This document shows positions 36,165 through 45,395 of a stretch of DNA of 64,000 nucleotides, piece by piece. Below the pieces are notes generated by a model, which was not told where the DNA came from, made no database searches, and was given only the letters and a program-made list of their open reading frames with translations. Source of the DNA: Thermasporomyces sp036564245 (GTDB lineage: Bacteria; Actinomycetota; Actinomycetes; Propionibacteriales; Actinopolymorphaceae); NCBI GenBank assembly GCA_036564245.1, contig DATCKU010000035.1:105642-169641 (forward strand), read 5' to 3'. Each line of letters opens with the position of its first letter. Position 1 is the first letter of the stretch. Position numbers and translations under genes: made by a program.

Positions 36165-39100
36165 TCAAGCCCAGAAGAGCCGGTCGACGACGGCACGGGC
36201 GCGTCGAGTGACGCGACGGTAGTCCTCGACGAACTTGCTCGTCTCCAGAGGGGCGTACCCGAGAAGCCGGGAGACCGCGGCTAGCTCTCTCGCATCACGC
36301 GGCAGGGAGTCCGATGGCCTGTCTCGGACCAGAAGCACCGCATTGCGGGCCCTGGTCGCGAGTCGCCATGCGCTGATCAGGGCGTTGGCATCCGCTTCGG
36401 TGACGAGACCTGTGGCGCGTGCGACGTCGAGGGCCTGCACGGTTCGTGTGGTTCGCAGACCGGGGACGCTGCCGGCATGCCGCAACTGCAACAGTTGCAC
36501 GGTCCATTCGATGTCTGCGAGCCCACCACGGCCCAACTTCGTATGTGTTGTCGGATCGGCGCCACGGGGCAGACGCTCCGCGTCGACCCTGGCCTTGATG
36601 CGCAGGATCTCGCGGGCGTCGGCATCGGACAGGCCCGCCGCTGGCCATCGGATCGGGTCCACGAGCTCGGTGAACCGCCGGCAGAGGTCCGGGTCACCGC
36701 AGGTCGGCTCGGCGCGTAGCAGGGCTTGGGCTTCCCAGACTCGAGACCAACGCCGGTAGTACGCGGCGTACGACGCGAGTGTCCGCACCAGCGGCCCTTG
36801 CCGACCTTCGGGCCGGAGGTCGGCGTCGACGATCAACGGCGGGTCGGTGGCCGGCAACGCAAGTAACCGGCGGAGCTCGGACACCACCGCCGTGGCCGAT
36901 TCGGTGGCCTCGTGCTCGTCCGCTCCCTCGACCGGCTCGTGGACGAACATCACGTCGGCGTCGCTGCCGTATCCCATCTCGTGCCCGCCGAAGCGGCCCA
37001 TCGCCACGACGGCGAGTCGAGCTGGCAGGGTGCGCCGCCGCTGTGCCTCGACCGCCCGCGTCGCCACGATCAGCCCACTGCTCAGGGTCGCCGCGGCGAT
37101 GTCGGTCAGGGCCTCGCACACGGTGTCCACATCGACCAGGCCGAGCACGTCGGCGGCCGCGACCCGGAAAAGCTCCCGCCTGCGTATTCCCCGTACCGTG
37201 GAGATCCCGGCAACCGGATCGTCGTGCCGTCCCGCCGCGGCACTCATCTCGTTCTCGAGCTGCTCCCGCGTCCGCGGCCGCAGACCCTCGTCGTCGCCGA
37301 GCATCGCGACCGCCTCGGGTGCTCGACGCAGCAAGTCGACGACGAATCGGCTGGACGCGAGGACCCGTGCCAGGCGCTCGGCCGTGATGCCTTCGTCGCG
37401 CAGCAACCGCAGATACCACGGTGTCGTGCCCAACGCCTCGGAGACCTGGCGGAACGCCAGCAGTCCGGCGTCCGGCTCCGGCGCGTCGGCGAACCACTGC
37501 AACATCACCGGCAGAAGCGTGCGCTGGATCGCAGCACGTCGGGACACCCCAGCCGTCAGAGCCTCGAGGTGCCGGAGTGCCGCGTCCGGGTCGGCGAAGC
37601 CCAACGCGGTGAGCCGCTCCTTCGCGGCAGCGGGCGTGAGACGTGCCTCATCGCCTGGAATCCGCGCCACGGCGGCAAGCAGCGGCCGGTAGAAGAGCTT
37701 CTCGTGCAGCCTGCGTACCTCGCGGGTGTGCTCCTTCCAGGCCTCGATCAGCTCATGGACCGGGTCGGAGGTGAAACCCAGGGAACGGCCCAGGGCTCGA
37801 AGGTCGCGCTCGTCGGTGGGCAACAGATGGGTACGCCGGAGTCGGGACAGTTGGATGCGGTGCTCCAACGTACGAAGGAAGCGATACGCCCGGGCCAAGG
37901 CGGCACCGTCATGCCGGCCGACGTAGCCGCCCGCGGTCAGAGCCTCGAGTGCATGCAGCGTGGACGGGACGCGCAAACTGGGATCGGAGCGCCCGTGGAC
38001 CAACTGCAGCAGCTGGACCGCGAACTCGACGTCGCGTAGACCACCAGGTCCAAGCTTCAGCTGCCGGTCGAGCTCGCCGGCCGGGATGTGCGCCACGACC
38101 CGGCGTCGCATCGCCTGCACATCCTCCACAAAACCCTCCCGGTCTGCCGCCTGCCAGACCAACGGCTTCACCGCGTCGAGGTACGCCTCGCCGAGTGCTC
38201 GGTCACCCGCTACGACCCGGGCCTTCAACAACGCCTGGAACTCCCAGGTCTTGGCCCACCGCTGGTAGTAGGCGAGGTGACTTGCGACCGTTCGTACCAG
38301 CGGACCGGCCCGTCCCTCCGGCCGCAAAGCCGCGTCGACCGGCCAGAGTGTGCCCTCCGGGGTGTGGTCGGAGCAGATCCGGATCAGCCACGAGGCGAGC
38401 TGGGTCGCCGACCGCATGGCTGCGGCTTCCGCAGCACCTGGTGCCGGCTCGGCGACGAAGAGCACGTCGACATCGCTCACGTAGTTGAGCTCGTGGCCAC
38501 CGCACTTCCCCATGCCGATCACCGCGATCCGGCACGGAGCGGCATCCGACGCGAGTCGCGATCGTGCGATGGCGAGAGCAGCCTCCAGTGCAGCCGCCGC
38601 GAGGTCGGAAAGCTCGGCTGCCGTGTCGTCGACCATCACATCGCCGCAAAGGTCACGCGCCGCCAGCCGGAGCAGAAGCCGGCGATAGCCGATCCGTAGC
38701 GCGTCCGACGGGTCCCGCCCGCCTTCGGTCGTCCGGACACCGGCGACGGGCTCATCCGATCGGGGATCTGCTCCGACCGCTTCGAGCAGCATGTCGCGCA
38801 ACGCACGAGCTGTCGGCCGTAGCGCACTCAGCTCGGTATCGGCCAGCTCGTGCCAGTGGTCGGGATGTCGAATCAGGTGATCGGAAAGGCCAGTGCTTGC
38901 ACCCATGACGGCGAACAGCCGCTGGCGAAACGTGCGGTCGGAGGTCAGCGCCGTCAACAGCTCGGCTCGATCCGGTGCGACCGTGAAGAGACGCGCGAGG
39001 TAGCCGAACGCCTGGTCGGGATCGGCCGCATGGGACGCCGACTCGACCAGGGGGTAGACAACGTCGTCGAACGACTCGCCCTCCGCAGACGGTCGCCAGA

Positions 39101-39254
39101 CGTCCTGCGTGAGCCCGCGTATTTCCTCGATCGTGTGTCGTACCACGTCCGGCTCGGCGAAGCCCAGACGTATGAGCTGCACCGTCCCCGTGGGACTCGT
39201 ACTCCGCGCCACTGGACCAACGTAGCTCCCACTCGAGGTTCCCGACGTGCTCAC
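36165..39254 (-). CDS. glnE: Bifunctional glutamine synthetase adenylyltransferase/deadenylase
   Basis: 1029 residues, normal length. It attaches and removes AMP on the GlnA tyrosine in response to nitrogen status. Two nucleotidyltransferase domains are visible: the N-terminal one has GMGKCGGHELNYVSDVDVLF (about residue 245-265) and the C-terminal one GRFGGHEMGYGSDADVMFVH (about 755-775). Each is followed by a helical GlnD/PII-type domain with LGRGGLADIEWTVQLLQL or LGPGGLRDVEFAVQLLQL. Start is GTG 39254. It is intact over 3 kb, which matters for judging frameshifts elsewhere. Confidence 0.96.
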   Translation of the reverse strand: MSTSGTSSGSYVGPVARSTSPTGTVQLIRLGFAEPDVVRHTIEEIRGLTQDVWRPSAEGESFDDVVYPLVESASHAADPDQAFGYLARLFTVAPDRAELLTALTSDRTFRQRLFAVMGASTGLSDHLIRHPDHWHELADTELSALRPTARALRDMLLEAVGADPRSDEPVAGVRTTEGGRDPSDALRIGYRRLLLRLAARDLCGDVMVDDTAAELSDLAAAALEAALAIARSRLASDAAPCRIAVIGMGKCGGHELNYVSDVDVLFVAEPAPGAAEAAAMRSATQLASWLIRICSDHTPEGTLWPVDAALRPEGRAGPLVRTVASHLAYYQRWAKTWEFQALLKARVVAGDRALGEAYLDAVKPLVWQAADREGFVEDVQAMRRRVVAHIPAGELDRQLKLGPGGLRDVEFAVQLLQLVHGRSDPSLRVPSTLHALEALTAGGYVGRHDGAALARAYRFLRTLEHRIQLSRLRRTHLLPTDERDLRALGRSLGFTSDPVHELIEAWKEHTREVRRLHEKLFYRPLLAAVARIPGDEARLTPAAAKERLTALGFADPDAALRHLEALTAGVSRRAAIQRTLLPVMLQWFADAPEPDAGLLAFRQVSEALGTTPWYLRLLRDEGITAERLARVLASSRFVVDLLRRAPEAVAMLGDDEGLRPRTREQLENEMSAAAGRHDDPVAGISTVRGIRRRELFRVAAADVLGLVDVDTVCEALTDIAAATLSSGLIVATRAVEAQRRRTLPARLAVVAMGRFGGHEMGYGSDADVMFVHEPVEGADEHEATESATAVVSELRRLLALPATDPPLIVDADLRPEGRQGPLVRTLASYAAYYRRWSRVWEAQALLRAEPTCGDPDLCRRFTELVDPIRWPAAGLSDADAREILRIKARVDAERLPRGADPTTHTKLGRGGLADIEWTVQLLQLRHAGSVPGLRTTRTVQALDVARATGLVTEADANALISAWRLATRARNAVLLVRDRPSDSLPRDARELAAVSRLLGYAPLETSKFVEDYRRVTRRARAVVDRLFWA

Positions 39255-39478
39255 ACGAGACGACCAGATGTGGCAACGGCTTCCACGTCATATGCCAGCA
39301 ATGTGACGTCCTTGCCTAAGCCGTCTGCTGCGCCTGTCACCGTCGCGCTGTGAGGACACGACACCGGATAAGATCATCACGTCCGTGCGACGGCCTTGTC
39401 GCGCCACAGGTGCTGCACGGCCGCGAATCCCGGTCACGACAAGAGTCACAGCGGGTCGATCCGCGAAGGAGCTGTGCG

Positions 39479-39931
39479 GTGGGCGATGGGTCGTTGTTCT
39501 ACCGACCGAGAAACCCTCTTCTGAGCACTATCAGGGCGCTGCTCGGCGGACCTACGCCAAGCCGTCCGGGCGATCCGGCTATGCGGTTCGGTCCCGACGG
39601 GGTCACCTATCACCAGTCGTACGAACGTGGACCGGTGACCACGCTGGAGTGGCCGCAGGTCCGTGCGGTCGCGGTCCTTCCCGGGCCGATCGCGGGTCGG
39701 CTCGCCTTGTGCGTCTACCGCTTCCATGAGCCACCAGCCCCCGACATCCCGCTCAGCGAGATGTGGACCGGTACCGGGCCTGGCCTCTCTCTGCATTTCA
39801 CGATGTTGTTCGGCACGCCGTTCGCAGTGCATTGGCATCACGTGCGTGGCCCGTCCCTGCGGAAGCTCGCCACGCGGCTGCCGACCTGGACCGACGGGCG
39901 GATCACCTTGACCACGACCCGCCCCACCTGA
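39479..39931 (+). CDS. Hypothetical protein, possibly PH-like fold
   Basis: 150 residues, no membrane helix. RFGPDGVTYHQSYERGPVTT then LEWPQVRAVAVLPGPIAGRL resembles the strand pattern of bacterial PH-like proteins (compare LEWPQVLAVNLRPGDPW in the protein ending at 55013). That comparison is the only functional hint. GTG 39479 follows GAAGGAG by eight bases and is preferred to an ATG 129 bases upstream. The preceding 224-base gap from glnE holds no gene. Confidence 0.55.
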   Translation: MGDGSLFYRPRNPLLSTIRALLGGPTPSRPGDPAMRFGPDGVTYHQSYERGPVTTLEWPQVRAVAVLPGPIAGRLALCVYRFHEPPAPDIPLSEMWTGTGPGLSLHFTMLFGTPFAVHWHHVRGPSLRKLATRLPTWTDGRITLTTTRPT

Positions 39932-40012
39932 GGCTCGCGGGCAGCACTCACAGCCGGCTTGGTCACGGTCGACACGGACACGCATGACACGTCCGGTGTG
40001 GCCTTGCGGCGA

Positions 40013-41047
40013 TCACGGTGCTTCGGCCGGTAGCGTCACCGGGTTTTCCTCCCCGTCGGGCGGACGTCGCAACGCCGACAGGAGTTCGGCCAGGAGCTGC
40101 GCCTGCTCGTGCTGTGAGGCCAGGTCGGTCGTGCCGAGCCGGCAGACGACGTGCCGGGCGCCGGCGTCCAGGTAGTCCCGCAGCCGGGCCAGCACGTGCT
40201 CTTGCGGCCCGGCGATCACGGCCTGGATCGTCTCCAGCTCCTCGAGACTTACGCCGTACGTCGCCCTGCTGTAGTCCTGCAGGCTCTGGCGAGCCCGCTC
40301 GACGCTCTCCGCGATCAGGACCGAGACGAAGAGTCCCGGCGTGAGCGTGTCGGCCACCCGCCCGGCGGCGGCCGCCGCGCGTCGGATGCCCTCCAGGCCG
40401 GCGCGGTAGTCCGCGGGCAGCGGCGGGTACGGCAGCCAGCCGTCGTAGCGTCGGGCGATGCGGGCCAGTGCGGCCGGGGTGGCGCCGCCCAACCACACCG
40501 GCGGCCCGCCCCGTCGGTACGCCTGCGTCGTGGGCGGGATGTGGTCGAAGCTCAGGAAGCTTCCGTGGAAGGACGTGGCACCCGGGTTCGACCACAGATG
40601 GCGCCAGAGCGCGACGGTCTCGTCGAGTCGGGCGAAGCGGCGAGGCCAGGAAACCTCCGACAGGTCGTAGAGCGGCCGGCCGAAGCGGGCGGGGAAGCCC
40701 GCCCCCACGGCAACCACGAGCCGTCCGCCCGACAGCAGATCGACCGAGGCCAGGGCCTGCGCCGCCTGGAGCGGCCGGCGCAGCACCGGTAGCAGCGTGG
40801 CCGTCCCCAGAGTCACCCGCCTGGTCACCGGTGCGGCGGCGGCGAGCATGGTCAGCGCCTCGACCCGTGGGCTGAGCAGCGAGTCGTTGACCCACAGCGA
40901 GTCGAAGCCGAGCACTTCGAGGCCTGCGGCGAGGTCGAGCAGCCCACGCGGATCGCTTCCGTCGCCCCACTGGGCCTGCACGATGGGCAGCAGCACGCCG
41001 ATGCGGATGTCGTCCATGGTGACCGGATCCTGCGGCCAGGCCTGCAT
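40013..41047 (-). CDS. LLM-class flavin-dependent oxidoreductase
   Basis: 344 residues of the luciferase-like barrel. Visible segments: IGVLLPIVQAQWGDGSDPRG, GFDSLWVNDSLLSPRVEALT, RVTLGTATLLPVLRRPLQAA, GGRLVVAVGAGFPARFGRPL and PPVWLGGATPAALARIARRY. Such enzymes use FMN or F420; F420 use is possible because fgd is present in the window, but unproven. ATG 41047 has GGAGGG ten bases upstream; a Met ten residues later is an alternative. It is divergent from an XRE regulator with a very short shared promoter. Confidence 0.82.
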   Translation of the reverse strand: MQAWPQDPVTMDDIRIGVLLPIVQAQWGDGSDPRGLLDLAAGLEVLGFDSLWVNDSLLSPRVEALTMLAAAAPVTRRVTLGTATLLPVLRRPLQAAQALASVDLLSGGRLVVAVGAGFPARFGRPLYDLSEVSWPRRFARLDETVALWRHLWSNPGATSFHGSFLSFDHIPPTTQAYRRGGPPVWLGGATPAALARIARRYDGWLPYPPLPADYRAGLEGIRRAAAAAGRVADTLTPGLFVSVLIAESVERARQSLQDYSRATYGVSLEELETIQAVIAGPQEHVLARLRDYLDAGARHVVCRLGTTDLASQHEQAQLLAELLSALRRPPDGEENPVTLPAEAP

Positions 41048-41086
41048 GTCCGCAATTCCCTCCGGGGAATGGCCGGCGCAGCGGGC

Positions 41087-41890
41087 ATGAGATACAACGG
41101 TCGGGTGGATTTCGCCCGCGCCCTCCGCGAGTGTCGGGTCCGCCGTCGGCTCAGTCAGCTCGAGGTCGCCCTGCGTTCCGGGACGACTCAGCGTCACATC
41201 AGCTTCTTGGAGAGCGGACGATCCGAGCCGGGACGGCGGATGATCGTCCGGTTGGCCGAGGCGTTGGAGCTTCCCCTCCGGGAGCGCAACGAACTCCTGC
41301 TCGCCGCTGGCTACGCGCCGGCGTACCCCGAGACCCCGCTAGACGACGCGGCCCTCGCCCCAGTGCGGACGGCTCTCACGCACATCCTCGACGGCCACCA
41401 GCCCTACCCCGCCGTCGTCGTCGACCGCGCAGGCGGGCTGATCGCCGCGAACGCTGCGTTCGACGTGATCACCGACGGCGTCGCGGCCGAGCTGCTGGAA
41501 CCGCCGGTCAACGTCTACCGCCTCGCGCTCCACCCGCGGGGTGTCGCGCCTCGGATCGTGAACCACGCCGAGTGGGCGGAGCACATCGTGCGGCGGCTCG
41601 AGGCCGACAACCGCCGCAGCCCGGACGCCCGGCTCGACGATCTCCTCGCCGAGCTGCGGGGGTACGTCCCGGACCGTTCGCGTGAGTCGGAGCAGCTGGG
41701 ATTCGCGGTGCCCGTGCGTCTCCGCTCGGCCGACGGCGTACTCGAGCTGGTCACGACCATCACGACGTTCGCCACGGCCGTCGACGTCACGCTCGCCGAG
41801 CTGAAGCTCGAGGCGTTCCTCCCCACGAACGAGGCGACCGCGCGCATCCTGTCCCGCGAACGCTCCCACGATGCCCCGGAGCATCCGTGA
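41087..41890 (+). CDS. XRE-family regulator with MmyB-like ligand domain
   Basis: About 267 residues. An HTH occupies residues 5-70 (LRECRVRRRLSQLEVALRSG, then QRHISFLESGRSEPGRRMIV). The C-terminal domain has HQPYPAVVVDRAGGLIAANA and NVYRLALHPRGVAPRIVNHA, the PAS-like fatty-acid/ligand-binding domain of MmyB-type regulators. These typically control an adjacent divergent oxidoreductase gene, as here (40013-41047). Several in-frame starts exist (41069, 41087, 41105); none has a good ribosome site. Confidence 0.85.
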   Translation: MRYNGRVDFARALRECRVRRRLSQLEVALRSGTTQRHISFLESGRSEPGRRMIVRLAEALELPLRERNELLLAAGYAPAYPETPLDDAALAPVRTALTHILDGHQPYPAVVVDRAGGLIAANAAFDVITDGVAAELLEPPVNVYRLALHPRGVAPRIVNHAEWAEHIVRRLEADNRRSPDARLDDLLAELRGYVPDRSRESEQLGFAVPVRLRSADGVLELVTTITTFATAVDVTLAELKLEAFLPTNEATARILSRERSHDAPEHP

Positions 41891-41999
41891 ACCGAGGACG
41901 TCAGTACATCGAGGCGATGCGCTTCTTCCTGCGTGCTGACCCGTGAGACAGCCGAGCCGGAGGCGCTGGATGGTGTTCGCTTGAAGCAGATCGATGACG

Positions 42000-43337
42000 C
42001 TACAGCACGGGCAGCATGCGCTCGCGCTCGAACGCCGTGACCTGACGGCGGTACTCCTCCCACTCGGTGCGCTTGTTCCTCAGGAAGAAGTCGAAGACGT
42101 GCTCGCCCAGCGTCTCGGCCACCAGCTCGCTGTTCTCCATCACGCGGATCGCCTCATCGAGGCTCTGCGGCAACGGATCGATGCCGAGCGCACGGCGCTC
42201 GCCTTCGGTGAGCGACCACACGTCGTCCTCGGCGCCGGGCGGCAGCTCGTACCCCTGCTCCACGCCCTTGAGCCCGGCCGCCAGGATCACAGCGAACGCG
42301 AGGTACGGGTTGGCGGCGGCGTCGATCGAGCGGAACTCGATCCGGGTCGACTGCCCCTTCGCCGGCTTGTACATGGGGACCCGCACGAGTGCCGAACGGT
42401 TGTTGTGTCCCCAGCAGATGTACGCAGGAGCCTCACCGCCACCGGTGAGTCGCTTGTACGAGTTCACCCACTGGTTGTTGACCGCCGTGATCTCACTGGC
42501 GTGCCGGAGCAGGCCGGCGATGAACGACCGGGCGACCTTCGACAGCTGGTACTCCGCGCCGGCTTCGAAGAACGCGTTGCGGTCTCCCTCGAAGAGGGAC
42601 ATGTGGGTGTGCATGCCCGAACCCGGCCACTCCGTGAACGGCTTCGGCATGAACGACGCGTAGAGCCCCTGGCTCAGCGCCACCTCTCTGATCACGACGC
42701 GGAAGGTCATGATGTTGTCGGCGGTGGTGAGCGCGTCGGCGTAGCGCAGGTCGATCTCCTGCTGGCCGGGCGCGCCTTCGTGGTGGCTGAACTCCACCGA
42801 GATCCCCATCGCCTCCAGCGTCGTGATCGCCTCGCGCCGGAAGTCTTGGCTCATCCCGTGAGCTGTGTGATCGAAGTAGCCGCTCCGGTCGACCGGAACC
42901 GGCTCGGCTCCGTTCTCGGGCCGGTTCCGGAACAGGAAGAACTCGATCTCCGGATGCGTGTAGAAGGTGAACCCGAGGTCCGCTGCGCGGGCGAGGGCGC
43001 GCTTGAGGACGTATCGGGGATCGGCGTACGACGGCGAGCCGTCCGGCATGAGGATGTCGCAGAACATCCGCGCGGTGCTCGGCGAGTTCCCGCGCCACGG
43101 CAGGATCTGGAAGGTCGATGGGTCGGGCTTGGCCAGCATGTCGGCTTCGTACACCCGAGCGAAACCCTCGATCGCCGAACCATCGAACCCGATGCCTTCG
43201 GCGAAGGCGTTCTCCAGCTCGGCCGGTGCCACCGCCACCGACTTGAGGAATCCCAGCACGTCGGTGAACCACAACCGGACGAACCGTACGTCCCGCTCCT
43301 CGAGCGTACGGAGCACGAACTCCTGCTGTTTGTCCAT
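42000..43337 (-). CDS. glnA2: Glutamine synthetase-like protein GlnA2
   Basis: 445 residues of the type I glutamine synthetase fold. GIGFDGSAIEGFARVYEADM, HPEIEFFLF and GSGMHTHMSLFEGDRNAFFE are present, so ligand residues are largely kept. The segment equivalent to the adenylylated loop of GlnA reads DDVWSLTEGE, with Trp in place of Tyr, so GlnE is not expected to modify it. Actinobacterial GlnA2-type proteins include true synthetases and gamma-glutamylpolyamine synthetases, and the sequence alone does not decide. It is divergent from nadE and near glnE, a common actinobacterial grouping. Confidence 0.88.
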   Translation of the reverse strand: MDKQQEFVLRTLEERDVRFVRLWFTDVLGFLKSVAVAPAELENAFAEGIGFDGSAIEGFARVYEADMLAKPDPSTFQILPWRGNSPSTARMFCDILMPDGSPSYADPRYVLKRALARAADLGFTFYTHPEIEFFLFRNRPENGAEPVPVDRSGYFDHTAHGMSQDFRREAITTLEAMGISVEFSHHEGAPGQQEIDLRYADALTTADNIMTFRVVIREVALSQGLYASFMPKPFTEWPGSGMHTHMSLFEGDRNAFFEAGAEYQLSKVARSFIAGLLRHASEITAVNNQWVNSYKRLTGGGEAPAYICWGHNNRSALVRVPMYKPAKGQSTRIEFRSIDAAANPYLAFAVILAAGLKGVEQGYELPPGAEDDVWSLTEGERRALGIDPLPQSLDEAIRVMENSELVAETLGEHVFDFFLRNKRTEWEEYRRQVTAFERERMLPVL

Positions 43338-43502
43338 GCCCCTCAGTATCGCCCCGGCACACAGGACCGGGTGTGGCAGGCGCGCTGCCCCGGCGGCGGA
43401 ACGCCGTCAGCTCCCAGCGAAGAGCGACTCGCCCGTGTCGGTGGGCCAGCCAGCTCATTGATCGTTTTCCGTCCGCTGCTCGGAGCGGACTACCCTCAGG
43501 GC

Positions 43503-45329
43503 GTGGCACAAATCCGGCTCGCCCTTGCACAGCTCAACGTCACCGTGGGCGACATCGCGGGTAATGCCGACGCCATCCTGCGGTGGACGCAGCATGCCGC
43601 CGACCGCGGAGCACACGTAGTCGCCTTCCCGGAGATGGCGCTCACGGGATATCCGGTCGAGGATCTCGCACTTCGTTCGTCGTTCGTCGACGCCTCCCGG
43701 GCCGCCATGAACGATCTTGCCGCCAAGTTGGCGGCGACCGGACTCGGCCATCTGGTCGTCGTGTGCGGCTACCTTGATCGTGCGGAGGGTCTCGCCGACC
43801 AGGTGGGAAGACCCCGCGGCTCCCCGCAGAACGCCGCGGCCATCATTCACGGAGGCAAGATCGTCGCCCGCGCGGTGAAGCACCATCTCCCCAACTACGG
43901 CGTGTTCGACGAGTACCGGTACTTCGTGCCGGGTGACTCGCTCCAGGTCGTCACGGTGCACGGCATCGACATCGCCATCGCGATCTGTGAGGACCTCTGG
44001 CAGGAGGGTGGACCGGTGCGCGCGGCCCGAGCCGCCGGCGCGGGCTTGCTGCTCGCGATCAACGCGTCGCCGTACGAGCTGGCCAAGGGCGACCAGCGGC
44101 TGGAGTTCGTCACGCGCCGGGCGCGCGAGGCGATGTGCCCGCTTGCGTACGTCAACATGGTCGGCGGGCAGGACGAGCTCGTCTTCGACGGCGACTCGAT
44201 CGTCGTCGACGAGACCGGCGACGTGTTGACCCGCGCTCCCCAGTTCACCGAAGGCCTGCTGACGGTGGACCTGGACCTCGCGGCCAGTAGCGAGGACGAG
44301 ACAACCGAGGAATCCGACGGCATCCGCATCGAGCGGACGGTCATCAGCAAGACCCCGTTGAAGGCGTACGCACCGAGTCGGTCCGGCGTGGCACCGCGGC
44401 TGGGTGAGGAGGCGGAGGTCTACACCGCGATCGTGACCGGGCTTCGCGACTACATCCACAAGAACCGCTACCGCAGTGTGGTCGTAGGACTTTCAGGTGG
44501 GATCGATTCCGCCCTCACGGCCACGATCGCCTGCGACGCGCTGAGACCGGAGAACGTCTACGGAATCTCCAACCCCAGCAAGTACTCCAGCGAGCACTCC
44601 AAGACCGATGCCGCGGAGCTCGCCAAGCGCACCGGACTGCATTTCCGCGTCATCCCGATCGACGACATGATGACGGCGTACCAGAAGCACCTGGAGCTCA
44701 CCGGCATCGCCGAGGAGAACCTCCAAGCGCGGATCCGCGGCATGATCTGGATGGCGATCGCCAACCAGGAGGGCCATCTGGTGCTCGCCACCGGCAACAA
44801 GAGCGAGCTCGCCGTGGGGTACTCGACGATGTACGGCGACGCGGTCGGCGCCTACGCGCCGTTGAAGGACGTCCCCAAGACCTGGGTCTGGCGCCTCGCC
44901 CGCTGGCGCAACAAGGTGGCGCAGGATCTCGGCGAGACGCCACCTGTGCCGGAGAACTCCATCGAGAAGCCGCCGTCGGCCGAGCTTCGGCCGGGTCAGC
45001 TCGACACCGACTCGCTCCCGCCGTACGACCTGCTCGACGACATCCTGGACGACTACGTCGAACGGGACGCCAGCGCGGCCGACTTGGTGAGCACCGGTTT
45101 CGATCCGGAGCTTGTCGAGAAGGTGATCCGCATGGTGGACGCGGCGGAGTTCAAGCGTCGGCAGTATCCACCCGGGCCGAAGATCACGTTCCGGGCGTTC
45201 GGTCGGGACCGGCGGTTGCCGATCAGCAACCACTGGCGCGAGTCGACGACACCGGGTCACGTCCCGGCGGCTCCGCCGACTCGTACCACACCACCCGGGG
45301 AAGGCCCCCGCGATCCTTCCTCCCAATGA
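43503..45329 (+). CDS. nadE: Glutamine-dependent NAD+ synthetase
   Basis: 608 residues. The N-terminal nitrilase-type glutaminase domain (residues 1-270) has the Glu in VAFPEMALTGYP, the Lys in RAVKHHLPNYGVFDE and the Cys in AIAICEDLW. It feeds ammonia to the C-terminal synthetase domain, with the P-loop VGLSGGIDSALTA and KSELAVGYSTMYGD. It amidates nicotinate adenine dinucleotide. GTG 43503 starts seven bases after a TACCCT -10 (43491-43496) and lacks a ribosome site, so it is probably leaderless. The open frame continuing 500 codons upstream is antisense to glnA2 and not coding. Confidence 0.95.
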   Translation: MAQIRLALAQLNVTVGDIAGNADAILRWTQHAADRGAHVVAFPEMALTGYPVEDLALRSSFVDASRAAMNDLAAKLAATGLGHLVVVCGYLDRAEGLADQVGRPRGSPQNAAAIIHGGKIVARAVKHHLPNYGVFDEYRYFVPGDSLQVVTVHGIDIAIAICEDLWQEGGPVRAARAAGAGLLLAINASPYELAKGDQRLEFVTRRAREAMCPLAYVNMVGGQDELVFDGDSIVVDETGDVLTRAPQFTEGLLTVDLDLAASSEDETTEESDGIRIERTVISKTPLKAYAPSRSGVAPRLGEEAEVYTAIVTGLRDYIHKNRYRSVVVGLSGGIDSALTATIACDALRPENVYGISNPSKYSSEHSKTDAAELAKRTGLHFRVIPIDDMMTAYQKHLELTGIAEENLQARIRGMIWMAIANQEGHLVLATGNKSELAVGYSTMYGDAVGAYAPLKDVPKTWVWRLARWRNKVAQDLGETPPVPENSIEKPPSAELRPGQLDTDSLPPYDLLDDILDDYVERDASAADLVSTGFDPELVEKVIRMVDAAEFKRRQYPPGPKITFRAFGRDRRLPISNHWRESTTPGHVPAAPPTRTTPPGEGPRDPSSQ

Positions 45330-45395
45330 CCATGTGCACTACGCACGCCTGAGGTGTGACACGTGCCGACACGTGTCACAGGTCCGACTCACCTG
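45325..45395 (+). repeat. AATGACC intergenic element, copy B
   Basis: The nadE stop codon is the TGA of the element's AATGACC. It continues CATGTGCACTACG and a hairpin, TGTGACACGTG-CCGA-CACGTGTCACA (11 perfect base pairs, 45355-45380), ending at ACCTG just before the next gene. It probably terminates nadE. Confidence 0.8.

Noticed and set aside
41994..43502. 500-codon upstream extension of nadE
   Set aside because: It runs antisense through glnA2; NadE proteins start at the GTG at 43503.
45363..45395. GTG start for the EamA transporter inside the repeat element
   Set aside because: The first eleven codons would be the hairpin DNA, and the transporter family starts near the Met at 45396.
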